DNA of 64,000 bases from Lawsonella clevelandensis (GTDB lineage Bacteria; Actinomycetota; Actinomycetes; Mycobacteriales; Mycobacteriaceae), in NCBI RefSeq assembly GCF_003241315.1, contig NZ_QFOZ01000001.1, positions 248,001-312,000 of the forward strand, given 5' to 3'. A program made the position numbers and the translations under genes. The notes below the pieces were generated by a model, which had not been told where the DNA came from, made no database searches, and saw only the letters and a list, made by a program, of their open reading frames with translations. Each line of letters starts with the position of its first letter. Position 1 is the first letter of the stretch. Positions 49,958 through 59,334 of this stretch are shown piece after piece.

Positions 49958-51826
49958 ATGTCTAATACGAAACGTACCGGTCGTAAACGCGCTACGCGGC
50001 GCATGGGACCGCCACGGGAGAGCTCTGAGCTCACTGCTAAACCAAAAACTAAAAAAGCTAGGAAGAAATCATCACGGAAAAAGTATGTTGAGCCTAGCTA
50101 CAGTGGTGTCCAAACAATGCAGGGAATGGATCTTTCCGAGCTTCTTCCCGCCCCTAAACCTCTTGCATCAGGGGCAATGAGGTTAGTTGCATTGGGCGGA
50201 GTATCGGAAATAGGTCGCAATATGATGACCTATGAATACGATGGCCATATTCTTATTTGTGACTGTGGTGTGTTGTTCCCCAGTGCGTCAGAACCCGGCA
50301 TTGACCTTATTCTTCCCGACTTTAGCTATCTTGAAGACCGTCTTGACAGTATTGACGCATTAGTTCTTACACACGGTCATGAGGACCATATTGGGGCAAT
50401 TCCTTTTCTTCTTAAACTCCGCCCTGATATCCCGATTGTGGGAAGCAAGTTTACGAATGCACTCGTAAAAGCCAAATGTGAGGAACATCGTTTACATCCT
50501 CAGTGTATTGATGTCACACGAGAGTCTGTCTACAAAACTGGACCTTTCGCCGTAGAGTTTTTCCACGTTAATCACTCCATTCCCGGAGCATTAGGCATTG
50601 TTGTAAAGTCTCCGGCTGGCGTCGTTGTACAGACTGGTGATATCAAAGTCGATCAGACTCCGAAGGATAATATTCCTACTGATCTACCGGCTCTTTCTCG
50701 TTTTGGCGATGATGGTATTGACCTCATGTTGGTCGATTCAACGAATGCGACTCACAAGGGATTAGCACCTAGTGAAGCGGAGATTGAACCGACATTGCGT
50801 CGGCTTATTCGCGATGCTGAACAACTCGTTGTTGTGGCATGTTTTGCCTCTAATGTAACGCGTGTACAGATGGTTGCAGATGCGGCAGTATCTGCGCATC
50901 GCAAACTTGCGTTGACGGGGCGTTCCATGGTGCGCAATATGGAAATTGCGCGAGAGATGGGACTTTTTACTATCGCTGAGGAGAATCTTATTGATGCTCA
51001 GGACATCGATAAGTATCGTCGCGATGAAGTTGTTGTCATGACTACTGGTACGCAAGGCGAAGCCATGGCGGGTCTGTCCCGTATGGCGCGTAGTGATCAC
51101 CGTCAGGTGAGCTTACAAGAAGGCGACACAGTTATTATGTCGTCCTCTGTTGTACCAGGTAATGAAGAATCTGTTTATGGGATGCTAAATACCCTAGAAC
51201 AGCGGGGGATTAAGGTTATTACTAACCATGACGCAAACGTTCACGTTTCGGGCCATGGTTATTCCACTGATTTGCTGTTCCTTTACAATGCTGCACGCCC
51301 TTCTAACGTTATGCCGGTACATGGTGAGTGGCGTCATCTGCGGTTCAACCATGATCTTGCTATTTCTACCGGAGTATCCCCAGAACGTGTTGTTATTGCT
51401 GCCAATGGTGTGTGCGTAGATCTTTTTGAAGGTCGCATAGCACTTGCTGGCCAGATACCGGTGGGGCACCTCTATGTTGATGGTCTCTCAACTGGTGACG
51501 TTAGTGAAGACGTGTTGGCAGATCGCGCCATTCTCGGAGAAGGAGGGTTCATTGCTGCCACAGTAGTTGTTGATCGACGCACAGGTCGCCCATTAGCCAC
51601 ACCACAGGTTATGGGGAAAGGCTTTACCGATGAGCCGGATGCTTTAGATGAGGTTCCGCAGCTAGTTGAAAAGACCTTACAGAAACTCGCAAAAGAGGCA
51701 GAAAACGATCCTTACCGGTTGGCGCAAGCTGTGCGGAGAACAGTGGGGAAGTGGGTTGCGAAAAAGTGGCGTCGCCGCCCCATGATTGTGCCTACGGTTA
51801 TTATGGCTGAGCCACCGCAGAAATAA
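49958..51826 (+). CDS. rnj: Ribonuclease J
   Basis: RNase J is a metallo-beta-lactamase/beta-CASP ribonuclease with 5'-3' exo- and endonuclease activity in rRNA maturation and mRNA decay. The 622 residues include a basic N-terminal extension of about 60 (Lys/Arg-rich). The metal motif HGHEDH starts at residue 139. HVSGHGYSTDL and MPVHGEWRHLRFN are beta-CASP/MBL motifs. Actinobacteria usually carry one RNase J alongside RNase E. The start has GAAGGAAAAG upstream. Confidence 0.95.
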   Translation: MSNTKRTGRKRATRRMGPPRESSELTAKPKTKKARKKSSRKKYVEPSYSGVQTMQGMDLSELLPAPKPLASGAMRLVALGGVSEIGRNMMTYEYDGHILICDCGVLFPSASEPGIDLILPDFSYLEDRLDSIDALVLTHGHEDHIGAIPFLLKLRPDIPIVGSKFTNALVKAKCEEHRLHPQCIDVTRESVYKTGPFAVEFFHVNHSIPGALGIVVKSPAGVVVQTGDIKVDQTPKDNIPTDLPALSRFGDDGIDLMLVDSTNATHKGLAPSEAEIEPTLRRLIRDAEQLVVVACFASNVTRVQMVADAAVSAHRKLALTGRSMVRNMEIAREMGLFTIAEENLIDAQDIDKYRRDEVVVMTTGTQGEAMAGLSRMARSDHRQVSLQEGDTVIMSSSVVPGNEESVYGMLNTLEQRGIKVITNHDANVHVSGHGYSTDLLFLYNAARPSNVMPVHGEWRHLRFNHDLAISTGVSPERVVIAANGVCVDLFEGRIALAGQIPVGHLYVDGLSTGDVSEDVLADRAILGEGGFIAATVVVDRRTGRPLATPQVMGKGFTDEPDALDEVPQLVEKTLQKLAKEAENDPYRLAQAVRRTVGKWVAKKWRRRPMIVPTVIMAEPPQK

Positions 51827-51873
51827 CGGAACACGTTCTGTTAGCGGAGTTTTCTATAAAAGGCATGTTGCTC

Positions 51874-51912
51874 ATGTTATTAGTGTGACTGTGCGAGCTA
51901 CACTAATAACAT
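51874..51912 (+). terminator. AT-rich hairpin between rnj and ftsK
   Basis: A perfect 13-bp stem (ATGTTATTAGTGT at 51874-51886 with ACACTAATAACAT at 51900-51912) encloses a 13-base loop. No T-run follows, and the stem is AT-rich, so it could equally be an operator for ftsK. It ends 48 bases before the ftsK start. Confidence 0.45.
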
Positions 51913-51960
51913 CGCTATAGCCGGTAAGACACCATTGTAGGAGAGGATTCTACTTTTACT

Positions 51961-54513
51961 GTGAGCGCATCCCGTGCCCCAAAAAAAGGTCGCCGATCTG
52001 CTACTAATGCTGGTCGGCGTCCTAGTGCACGTCGAAAATCGAAACTGCCACAATCTCGACGTAGGCAAGCACAATCTTCGCAGGCTCGTCCGGTGCCATC
52101 TGCTTCTGATACAAGCCAAAGTTTTGGCGAAAAAGTTAAAAAAAGTTGGTCTGCGTTAACAGAAAAATGCCATAAAGGGTTTCATGCGATTAGTCGTGCA
52201 GGCGATATTGATGCCGGCCACGCCAGAGACGGATGGGCTCTTTTCTGCTTTGTTCTGGCTATTATTCTTGGAGTAATGCTGTGGGCACCGCTATCCGTGC
52301 CTGTCGGACGATACGTCTTGAGTGGGTTAAGCTACATTATCGGCACAGCAGTCCACCTCATCCCAGTACTTCTTGTCGGTGCAACGCTAGTATTGACACT
52401 CACTCCGCCCATTGCAGAAGAGCGACGCATACCTACAGGAGTAGGAGGATCTCTTCTTACCTGGTCTATCCTCGGTATTTGGCATATTGCCAGTGGACGA
52501 GCACAAACAATTGATGATGTACAAGGTGGAGCAGGCGTTCTTGGCTTTATTATTGGGGAACCCCTTGCTAAAGGACTTACCTCGCCGCTATCCATCATCA
52601 TATTTTTAGCGGTTATATTCTTCAGTCTCCTGTTATTAACTAATCGTCGTATCCAAGATGTAGGACGATGGTTACGCAACACGTGGATGCGGGTCCGTCA
52701 GTGGTGTGAGGAACGCAAGCGTGACGATGACGACGATAGTGTAGACGAAGACGGCAATGATGATAATGATGAAGACAGCGACGAATTCTATGAAGAGGAA
52801 ATAGAGTCTGAGGCTTCCTATCTTTCTCGAACTCCGGAGGAAAATTATCCTACGGAGGAAGACGCGCCTACGGAACTTGCCCTTATGCGTCAACAATGGC
52901 GTGAGCACATGTCCCAGTACGATGAGGATGAGCACGCTGAGGACAATAAAGAAACTCTGGATACTGCTGTACTGCCTGTACCATACGCAGATGATCGTGA
53001 TGAAGACGATCTAGTGATGAGCACGGAGTTTTCTGATACGGACTATCAACTCCCCGATGCAGAGCTCCTCATTGCGGGTGAGCCTCCGCGTGGTCGTTCA
53101 CACGCTAACGATCTTGTCATTGATGCCATCAATAGCGTCTTTGAACAATTTTCAATTGATGCCGCCGTCACCGGAATGAGCCGTGGCCCCACAGTAACGC
53201 GCTATGAAGTATCACTTGGGCCGGGAGTCAAAGTAGAGAAGATAACAGGCGTGCAACGCAATATTGCTTACGCTGTCGCCAACGACAATATTCGTTTGCT
53301 TGCCCCCATCCCCGGAAAATCTGCGGTTGGTATCGAGGTTCCCAATACCGACCGTGAGATGGTACGGCTTCACGACGTTCTGACATGCGATTATATGCTT
53401 CGCAATACTGATCCGATGATGATTGGTATGGGGAAGGATATTGAAGGCGGCTTCGTTTATTCTTCAGTGGAGAAGATGCCTCATCTTCTTGTAGCAGGTG
53501 CTACCGGCTCCGGTAAATCTGCTTTTGTGAACGCTACATTGATTTCAATGCTGGTGCGTTCTACGCCAGAACAGTTGCGTCTTATCTTAGTTGATCCAAA
53601 GATGGTGGAATTGACGCCCTATGAAGGTATTCCACATCTCATTACTCCTATTGTGACTCAGCCTAAAAAGGCTGCTGCTGCCTTGGAATGGCTAGTAGAG
53701 GAGATGGAACAGCGTTACAAAGATATGCAGGCTACGGGCACACGGAAGATCAGCGACTTCAACGCAAAAGTAATTTCTGGAGAAATTACTGCGCCGCTTG
53801 GGTCGGAGAGAGTATACAAACCGTATCCCCGCATTGTGTGTATTGTCGATGAGCTTGCAGACCTCATGATGACATCTGGCAAGGAAATAGAAGATTCCAT
53901 TGTGCGTCTTACGCAAAAAGCTCGTGCGGCTGGTATCCATCTTATTCTCGCAACGCAGCGTCCTTCCGTTGATGTTGTGACGGGACTTATTAAATCTAAC
54001 GTTCCTTCCCGACTGGCATTTGCAACATCGTCACTGACAGATTCACGCGTCATTCTGGATCAAGGTGGGGCAGAGAATCTTATCGGTATGGGTGATGCAC
54101 TCTTTATCGCGCAGGGTGGACGTCCTGTCCGTATGCAAGGTGCGTTTGTGTCGGATGAAGAGATATACCGTGTTGTATCCTTTATCAAAGAGCAGGCGGA
54201 ACCTGAATATACAGAAGGCGTTACGGAGCAGAAGAAGCAAGGCCGCGAGATTGATGAAGAGATCGGCAAGGATTTAGATGACCTCCTTGCCGCCACTGAG
54301 CTTGTTATCACTTCCCAATTCGGTTCCACGTCTATGCTTCAGCGCAAGCTACGTATTGGTTTTGCGAAAGCAGGACGACTTATGGATCTTATGGAATCAC
54401 GTGGCATTGTGGGGCCGTCAGAGGGGTCAAAGGCCCGCGAAGTGCTAGTGAAGCCAGAAGAACTGGAGGCAGTAATGTGGTCACTCAAGGGTGGGGATCC
54501 ATCCGATAACTGA
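51961..54513 (+). CDS. ftsK: DNA translocase FtsK/SpoIIIE
   Basis: FtsK pumps DNA at the septum and activates XerCD recombination. The 850 residues have a basic N-terminal tail and four membrane helices (about 85-235). A very acidic linker follows (about 257-285, mainly Asp/Glu), then the motor. Its Walker A GATGSGKS spans 513-520 and its Walker B is [14 protein letters not shown]. The C-terminal winged-helix gamma domain ([24 protein letters not shown]) reads KOPS-like sequences. It functionally pairs with the XerC encoded at 8093. Confidence 0.96.
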   Translation: MSASRAPKKGRRSATNAGRRPSARRKSKLPQSRRRQAQSSQARPVPSASDTSQSFGEKVKKSWSALTEKCHKGFHAISRAGDIDAGHARDGWALFCFVLAIILGVMLWAPLSVPVGRYVLSGLSYIIGTAVHLIPVLLVGATLVLTLTPPIAEERRIPTGVGGSLLTWSILGIWHIASGRAQTIDDVQGGAGVLGFIIGEPLAKGLTSPLSIIIFLAVIFFSLLLLTNRRIQDVGRWLRNTWMRVRQWCEERKRDDDDDSVDEDGNDDNDEDSDEFYEEEIESEASYLSRTPEENYPTEEDAPTELALMRQQWREHMSQYDEDEHAEDNKETLDTAVLPVPYADDRDEDDLVMSTEFSDTDYQLPDAELLIAGEPPRGRSHANDLVIDAINSVFEQFSIDAAVTGMSRGPTVTRYEVSLGPGVKVEKITGVQRNIAYAVANDNIRLLAPIPGKSAVGIEVPNTDREMVRLHDVLTCDYMLRNTDPMMIGMGKDIEGGFVYSSVEKMPHLLVAGATGSGKSAFVNATLISMLVRSTPEQLRLILVDPKMVELTPYEGIPHLITPIVTQPKKAAAALEWLVEEMEQRYKDMQATGTRKISDFNAKVISGEITAPLGSERVYKPYPRIVCIVDELADLMMTSGKEIEDSIVRLTQKARAAGIHLILATQRPSVDVVTGLIKSNVPSRLAFATSSLTDSRVILDQGGAENLIGMGDALFIAQGGRPVRMQGAFVSDEEIYRVVSFIKEQAEPEYTEGVTEQKKQGREIDEEIGKDLDDLLAATELVITSQFGSTSMLQRKLRIGFAKAGRLMDLMESRGIVGPSEGSKAREVLVKPEELEAVMWSLKGGDPSDN

Positions 54514-54573
54514 AATGGCTAGTTGGAATCATCTAGTCCTGGAGAATACTTAGTACAAGCTTTTAGTGTTGTG

Positions 54574-54579
54574 TACACT
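54574..54579 (+). promoter_or_regulatory. Candidate -10 box (TACACT) of the terC transcription unit
   Basis: TACACT lies 11 bases before the first paired base of the riboswitch aptamer, a normal distance for a riboswitch-led transcript. AGTGT (565-569 of the 54 kb block) can pair with ACACT. No clear -35 is seen. Confidence 0.45.
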
Positions 54580-54584
54580 GGAGC

Positions 54585-54745
54585 AAGTAGGAGGGGAGTA
54601 TCCCAGTTCCGCACTCGTCGTCAACACGTTAGGTCCGCATTTAACCGGCGAACGGGCTCAGGGCATATCTGCTGAGGATGTGACCACTGAAGCGGGAGAG
54701 ACCTCCGGAGAGTAGTGCGCTGTGCGCATCCCCGGAGGGAGTTTT
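54585..54745 (+). promoter_or_regulatory. yybP-ykoY (Mn2+-sensing) riboswitch with anti-Shine-Dalgarno switch upstream of terC
   Basis: The leader contains the hallmark GGGGAGTA (54593-54600) and, near its 3' end, GAGAGACCTCC (54696-54706). GGAGG (54590-54594) pairs with CCTCC (54702-54706) to close the aptamer (P1). CCTCCGG (54702-54708) can instead pair with CCGGAGG (54732-54738), which contains the ribosome site of the gene. Ligand-stabilised P1 would therefore free the Shine-Dalgarno and switch translation on. The class is known to sense Mn2+ and to precede TerC-family and MntP genes. Assignment is from conserved motifs read by eye. Confidence 0.8.
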
Positions 54746-55900
54746 GTGGACGTTAATGCCCTAACGTGGTTTATCAGCATATTAGTTATCATCGGATTTT
54801 TTGTCTTTGATTTCTTTTCACACGTTAAGACCCCACATGTGCCGTCATTAAAAGAAGCTGCATTGTGGTCAGTTTTTTATATTGTTGTCGCATGTATTTA
54901 TGGTGGTTTTCTATGGTTCTTCTGGAAAGAACCAGGTAATCCCCATCAACATGGGATGGAATTTTTCGCAGGCTACGTCACTGAAAAATCGTTATCCGTA
55001 GATAATCTTTTCGGGTTCGCTCTTATTTTGGGTAATTTCCGTGTACCACCCAAATATCAGCAGAAAGTTCTCCTTATAGGTATTGCTCTTGCCCTTGCAC
55101 TGCGTGCCATCTTTATCGGAGTTGGTGCTGCAGCTATTAGCGCGTGGGCGTGGGTGTTCTACCTCTTTGGTATTTTCCTGTTGTACATGGCTGTCAAAGT
55201 TGTTGTGGAAGAAGTTAAAGACGAAGAACCTAAACCTGTTAGTGAACAAGCACCAGTAAAACTTGCATCGAAAATCTTCCACGTTAGCAAGGAATTACAT
55301 GGTGATCGATTAATGTTTCGACGCGGCGGGAAAGTAATGTTCACTCCGCTGTTCATTGCCTTAATTGCGATTGGCTTTACTGACTTAATCTTTGCCTTAG
55401 ACTCCATCCCCGCTATTTTCGGTCTGACGAAGGAACCCTATATCGTCTTTATGACTAATGCTCTCGCTTTGTTGGGGTTGCGTCAGCTCTATTTCCTTCT
55501 TTATGGATTGCTTGATCGTCTCTCTTTTATGAGTTATGGACTATCCATTATCTTGGGATTCATTGGCGTTAAATTGGTCCTGCACGCACTACATGACAAC
55601 AGGGTGCCCTTTATTAACGGTGGCCAGGCTGTTCACGTGTGGGAGCCGTCCATCACATTCTCACTACTGTTTATTGTCGTCGTTTTGCTGCTCACTATTA
55701 TTGCGTCAGTTATTAAAAATGCGATAGATAAGCGTCGTGATGGAGCTGAAGATCCTGATCACTTACAAATGTCTGCAGAAACTCGTCAATTGAATGATCT
55801 GCACCAGCAAAGTTCTTCGCACGCCCTTGTTGATGTTGGTTGTGACGGGGATGAACCGCTTTTTCGCTGTATACATCGTAAAAAAGGGAAAGCCGTATAA
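54746..55900 (+). CDS. TerC/Alx family membrane protein (probable Mn2+ exporter)
   Basis: The protein is 384 residues with about nine hydrophobic helices. The conserved acidic motifs EKSLSVDNLFGFALI (about 79-93) and IFALDSIPAIFGLTKEP (about 213-229) define TerC/Alx. In several bacteria these proteins export Mn2+ or help metalate exported enzymes. GTG 54746 is chosen because GGAGGGAG ends six bases before it. A GTG at 54722 would add eight residues unlike the family and would lie inside the switch hairpin. The upstream leader is a riboswitch candidate, which supports a role in manganese homeostasis. Confidence 0.9.
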   Translation: MDVNALTWFISILVIIGFFVFDFFSHVKTPHVPSLKEAALWSVFYIVVACIYGGFLWFFWKEPGNPHQHGMEFFAGYVTEKSLSVDNLFGFALILGNFRVPPKYQQKVLLIGIALALALRAIFIGVGAAAISAWAWVFYLFGIFLLYMAVKVVVEEVKDEEPKPVSEQAPVKLASKIFHVSKELHGDRLMFRRGGKVMFTPLFIALIAIGFTDLIFALDSIPAIFGLTKEPYIVFMTNALALLGLRQLYFLLYGLLDRLSFMSYGLSIILGFIGVKLVLHALHDNRVPFINGGQAVHVWEPSITFSLLFIVVVLLLTIIASVIKNAIDKRRDGAEDPDHLQMSAETRQLNDLHQQSSSHALVDVGCDGDEPLFRCIHRKKGKAV

Positions 55901-55940
55901 CTCGTATAACTACGGTGTAGCCGATAGTGAAGACAATAAG

Positions 55941-55986
55941 GGGAGCTTTCCTGATGGCACATAGTGGCGCAGGAAAGCTCCCTTTA
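55941..55986. terminator. Bidirectional terminator between terC and the YciI gene
   Basis: A perfect 13-bp stem (GGGAGCTTTCCTG at 55941-55953 with its complement at 55970-55982) encloses a 16-base loop, with TTTATT after it. The genes on either side are convergent. Confidence 0.8.
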
Positions 55987-55997
55987 TTATGAAGTGT

Positions 55998-56285
55998 TTA
56001 GCAGTCGGTAAAAGCACCAATCACGGATTTCCACTCATCGCAGAAGCGTTCTGCGACCATGCCGTTGACATAAAATGGATCATGATTCATGAAGTGAAGA
56101 GCGTCGTCCTTATCCTGCGCTTTTACCAGAATAAGAGCGCCACTGCCGTCTGTTAACGGTCCGGAAGCAAGAACAATATCGCGTTGTGCACCTTCTCCTA
56201 AGTAGGCCCGATGCTGTGGACGTAGCTTATCCATCATTGCAGCATTTGCGTCATCATAGACATAGCGGAAAACGAAAACGGACAT
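55998..56285 (-). CDS. YciI-like (YCII-related domain) protein
   Basis: The protein is 95 residues. RPQHRAYLGE (about 22-31), VLASGPLTDGSGALILVKA and NHDPFYVNGMVAERFCDEW match the YciI ferredoxin-like fold, including the conserved His and Asp. Members are small putative enzymes or dehalogenase-like proteins without an assigned reaction. It starts three bases after the acetyltransferase gene on the minus strand (AGGAGT upstream), so the pair is one operon. Confidence 0.85.
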   Translation of the reverse strand: MSVFVFRYVYDDANAAMMDKLRPQHRAYLGEGAQRDIVLASGPLTDGSGALILVKAQDKDDALHFMNHDPFYVNGMVAERFCDEWKSVIGAFTDC

Positions 56286-56288
56286 TGT

Positions 56289-56834
56289 TTACTCCTTGTC
56301 TACTCCTTGTGGTTTTATATGGGCCAGCATACGCGTGTTCCCCAATGTATTGGGTTTCACGGAAGAAAGGTCCAAAAATTCGGCTACACCGGCATCATAC
56401 GACCGCAGCATTTGCTCATAGGTCGTTCGGCTTACTGGAGTTCCTTCTATTTCTTTAAATCCGTAGCGTGCGAAGAAATTAACTTCAAAGGTAAGAACGA
56501 AAACGCGTTCTAAATTCAGTTGGTGGGCTTTCTTCAATAGTGTGGTAACGATAGTGTGCCCGATACCATGGTGATGAGCTTTGGGATGGACAGCGACAGT
56601 ACGTATCTCGCCTAAATCAGACCATAAGACGTGTAGCGCACCGCATCCAATAATGTGACCTGCGGATTCTACAACAACGTATTCTTGTAAAGCCTCATAG
56701 ATATCAATGAGATTTTTCTCGAGCAAAATTTTCCCGGCGTAGATATCCACTAGAGCTTTAATCTCAGGTACATCATCTGTAGTTGCGGTGCGAATGTTGA
56801 TGTTGGGTATATCGTCTGCCTGGGTATTTTCCAT
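56289..56834 (-). CDS. argA: Amino-acid N-acetyltransferase (GNAT; ArgA/NAGS-like)
   Basis: The protein is 181 residues. It has the GNAT acetyl-CoA site EIRTVAVHPKAHHHGIGHTIV (about 75-95) and the C-terminal VLTFEVNFFARYGFKEI typical of the short single-domain N-acetylglutamate synthases of actinobacteria (Rv2747 type), which supply arginine synthesis. The neighbourhood ftsK-argA-pgsA with argA inverted matches mycobacteria. It could be a GNAT of other specificity, as no experimental residue set is visible. Confidence 0.8.
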   Translation of the reverse strand: MENTQADDIPNINIRTATTDDVPEIKALVDIYAGKILLEKNLIDIYEALQEYVVVESAGHIIGCGALHVLWSDLGEIRTVAVHPKAHHHGIGHTIVTTLLKKAHQLNLERVFVLTFEVNFFARYGFKEIEGTPVSRTTYEQMLRSYDAGVAEFLDLSSVKPNTLGNTRMLAHIKPQGVDKE

Positions 56835-56924
56835 AGCAATTAGAATAGTCCTTCGGCAAAGTCTACGTAGGCAAGAGGGTTAGGATAGAGAGTAGAGGCG
56901 TTGAAGCGACGTAAAGGGTGGACC

Positions 56925-57560
56925 ATGGCGGTAAAGGAAGAATCACAGGCAAAAGTATGGAATCTTCCTAACATTTTGACAGTGATTCGTATTATCCTCG
57001 TGCCTGTATTCTTGGTGGTGTTCTTTTGTGGAACGCCTACGTATAAAGCTCGCGCTTGGGCAGTCGTTATCTTCTGTGTAGCCATGGCGACAGATACTGC
57101 AGATGGTCGTATTGCTCGCCATTACGATCTCGTGACGAACTTCGGCAAAATTGCTGATCCTATTGCAGATAAAGCGATTATGGCTGCCTCGCTCATTAGC
57201 TTGAATGTTATCGGTAAATTGTGGTGGTGGGTTACCGCTATTATTTTGATTCGAGAAATCGGTATTACCGTTTGGCGATTCACTGTTCTTAAAGAGCGTA
57301 TTGTTCCGGCTAGTCGCGGTGGAAAACTGAAAACGATGGTGCAGACTCTGGCAGTTTTTCTCCTGCTCATTCCTTATGACGGATGGCTAGAGTGGTGCGG
57401 TTGGATCGTCATGGGTGTCGCCGTGGTTCTCACCATTGTGACTGGTGTGGATTATCTATGGAAGGCTTATCATCCTTCCCCGGAAGAACCAGAGAATACG
57501 ATAGCTGATAACGTCGGAACTGTTCCCCACACTGCTGTTAAGCTTGGGAAGCAAGGGTGA
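56925..57560 (+). CDS. pgsA: CDP-alcohol phosphatidyltransferase, PgsA type
   Basis: This membrane enzyme transfers a phosphatidyl group from CDP-diacylglycerol, probably to glycerol-3-phosphate. From ATG 56925 (AAAGGGTGG upstream) it has 211 residues and about five helices. The family signature DG-AR-G-D-D is complete in DTADGRIARHYDLVTNFGKIADPIADK (about 55-81). In mycobacteria the syntenic gene is called pgsA3. The C-terminus is hydrophilic. It works downstream of the CdsA encoded at 13255. Confidence 0.92.
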   Translation: MAVKEESQAKVWNLPNILTVIRIILVPVFLVVFFCGTPTYKARAWAVVIFCVAMATDTADGRIARHYDLVTNFGKIADPIADKAIMAASLISLNVIGKLWWWVTAIILIREIGITVWRFTVLKERIVPASRGGKLKTMVQTLAVFLLLIPYDGWLEWCGWIVMGVAVVLTIVTGVDYLWKAYHPSPEEPENTIADNVGTVPHTAVKLGKQG

Positions 57561-57563
57561 GTT

Positions 57564-58049
57564 ATGGAGTGCTCGTCTTCCCTGGCACATGTTGTTATTA
57601 AAGAACTTACTGGGCAGAAACTCACTATAGCTGCGGCAGAATCGTTAACTGCAGGCTTATTCTGCGCTACTCTCGCTTCAGTTCCGGGAGCAAGTGCTGT
57701 TCTACGGGGTGGATTGGTCGTGTATGCGACTGATCTTAAACACCAATTAGCAGGCGTCTCTACGCAGACATTGCAGCGGGTTGGGGCAGTAGCAGAAGAC
57801 ACTGCTAGAGAGTTAGCTGTAGGGGCTAAAAAACAGTGCGGTGCGGATATCGGAGTTGGTCTTACCGGGGTAGCTGGTCCAACGAAACAAGATGGTCATC
57901 CTGTAGGAACAGTTTTTATAGGAGTAGCTTTACCGGAAATACCGGTATGTGTACGCCAGTATCATTTCACTGGTTCGCGCCAAGAAATCCGAGAGCAGAG
58001 CGTGTCAGCAGCTTTGTCCCTTGTACATGAGCATATACAGACACAATAA
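57564..58049 (+). CDS. cinA: CinA C-terminal domain protein (nicotinamide-nucleotide amidase, PncC type)
   Basis: The protein is 161 residues, comprising only the amidase domain. KLTIAAAESLTAGLFCATLASVPGASAVLRGGLVVYA (about 19-55) and GLTGVAGPTKQDGHPVGTVFIG carry the PncC motif residues. Members convert NMN to nicotinate mononucleotide, recycling the NMN released by DNA ligase. The N-terminal CinA domain is absent, as in many actinobacterial stand-alone versions. It begins three bases after pgsA. Confidence 0.9.
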   Translation: MECSSSLAHVVIKELTGQKLTIAAAESLTAGLFCATLASVPGASAVLRGGLVVYATDLKHQLAGVSTQTLQRVGAVAEDTARELAVGAKKQCGADIGVGLTGVAGPTKQDGHPVGTVFIGVALPEIPVCVRQYHFTGSRQEIREQSVSAALSLVHEHIQTQ

Positions 58050-58073
58050 TGCGGGAATTAATTTAGCAGCACC

Positions 58074-58385
58074 GTGGTTATAGAGAGTGTGAACAATACA
58101 GTTAATACCGCAATAAACAATTCTTCCCCGCTTCTTCGCGAGGCATTGGGGACAGTTCTTCGTGCTTACCGTCTGGATGCTAATCGGACGCTTCGTGATG
58201 TTGCTGACAGTGCACGTGTGAGCTCTGGGTATTTATCCGAGCTTGAGCGCGGGCGAAAAGAAGTCTCTTCTGAGGTGCTTCGTTCAATCTGCGATGCTCT
58301 CGGAGTGAATCTAGCTGTAGTTTTACGTCGTGCTGCCTATGTGATGGGGCCTGAAGAAGACGTTACGCTTCATGCTGTCGCGTAG
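58074..58385 (+). CDS. clgR: XRE-family transcription regulator ClgR
   Basis: The protein is 103 residues. The helix-turn-helix ([31 protein letters not shown], about 38-68) is the well-conserved ClgR/PopR type. In corynebacteria and mycobacteria ClgR activates clp protease genes and pspA under envelope stress. The gene order cinA-clgR-pspA supports the assignment. The start is uncertain: GTG 58074 has no clear ribosome site, and GTG 58089 is an alternative. Confidence 0.88.
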   Translation: MVIESVNNTVNTAINNSSPLLREALGTVLRAYRLDANRTLRDVADSARVSSGYLSELERGRKEVSSEVLRSICDALGVNLAVVLRRAAYVMGPEEDVTLHAVA

Positions 58386-58543
58386 TCTTTATTTACTAGA
58401 TAAGAAGTAACGACGTTAGCTGCGCTAGCTCTCCTCTATACGAACTGTTCTGTACTATCGGAGGTAGTACTTCCCTACAAGAAGTCTGTGCTCCACCCCT
58501 CAATAGGAGAGGGTGTACTGATGCGTATGTACGGTGAGGAGAA

Positions 58544-59311
58544 ATGATGGCCAATCCTTTTATTAAGGCTTGGAAATACCTCATGGCGAAGTTTGACTAC
58601 ACAGTTGAACAGGATGCTGATCCTGCAATACAGATTGAGCAAGCAATTGCTGAGGTAAAACGTCACCACCAAGAGCTTTCCCAGCAGGCGGCAACTATTA
58701 TCGGGAATCAGCGTCAACTGGAGATGAAGCTAGATCGCCAGCTATCTAGTGTGGAGAATATAAAAAATAACGTGAGGCAAGCACTCCTCATGGCTGAAGA
58801 TGCACGTAGAAAAGGCCATGCTGAGCAAGCCCGTGACTATGAAAAGGCCGCCAACGCTTTCTCTGAACAGTTAGTGAGTGCGGAGAAGACCATTGCGGAT
58901 CTCAAAGTGCTCCACGAGCAGACACGGGGGGCTTCTGATGCTGCCCGCGCTGCAGTAGAGCAGAATGCCCGTCTTATGGAGCATCAGCTAGCAGAGCGTA
59001 CTAAACTCCTGAATCAGCTTGATCAAGTGAAAATGCAGGAAAAAGTTGCGCAGGCTGTGCAACAGATTAATGGGACAAATAGTGATAGTTCCACACCGAG
59101 CCTAGAACATGTACGGGATAAAATTGAGAGCCGTCATGCTCGCGCTATAGGGCAGACTGAGCTTGCTGATAGTGGTGTGGCACAACAAATGATGGAAGTG
59201 GAAGCAGTATCGGCAAAGACGCGTGCAAACACTCGTCTTGCTGAAATTCGTGCTGAAATGGCTGCGACTGGTGAACTTCCGCAACCTCATAACTCTTCTT
59301 CTAAGGGATAG
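58544..59311 (+). CDS. pspA: Phage-shock protein A homologue (PspA/IM30)
   Basis: PspA is a membrane-stabilising ESCRT-III-like protein. The 255 residues are mostly coiled coil (about 25-190). The N-terminus NPFIKAWKYLMAKFDYTVEQDADP is an amphipathic lead of the actinobacterial 35-kDa-antigen type. The C-terminal helix includes KTRANTRLAEIRAEMA. GAGGAG precedes tandem ATGs at 58544 and 58547. The 158-base gap after clgR probably holds a ClgR-controlled promoter, as in M. tuberculosis, though I could not fix a binding site. Confidence 0.93.
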   Translation: MMANPFIKAWKYLMAKFDYTVEQDADPAIQIEQAIAEVKRHHQELSQQAATIIGNQRQLEMKLDRQLSSVENIKNNVRQALLMAEDARRKGHAEQARDYEKAANAFSEQLVSAEKTIADLKVLHEQTRGASDAARAAVEQNARLMEHQLAERTKLLNQLDQVKMQEKVAQAVQQINGTNSDSSTPSLEHVRDKIESRHARAIGQTELADSGVAQQMMEVEAVSAKTRANTRLAEIRAEMAATGELPQPHNSSSKG

Positions 59312-59334
59312 AAGGCTAGTCAGTCGTATTCTTT

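Noticed and set aside
58386..58543. ClgR operator in front of pspA
   Set aside because: TAGC-TGC-GCTA is palindromic, but the match to the corynebacterial ClgR consensus (CGC-N5-GCG) is poor, so no site is annotated.
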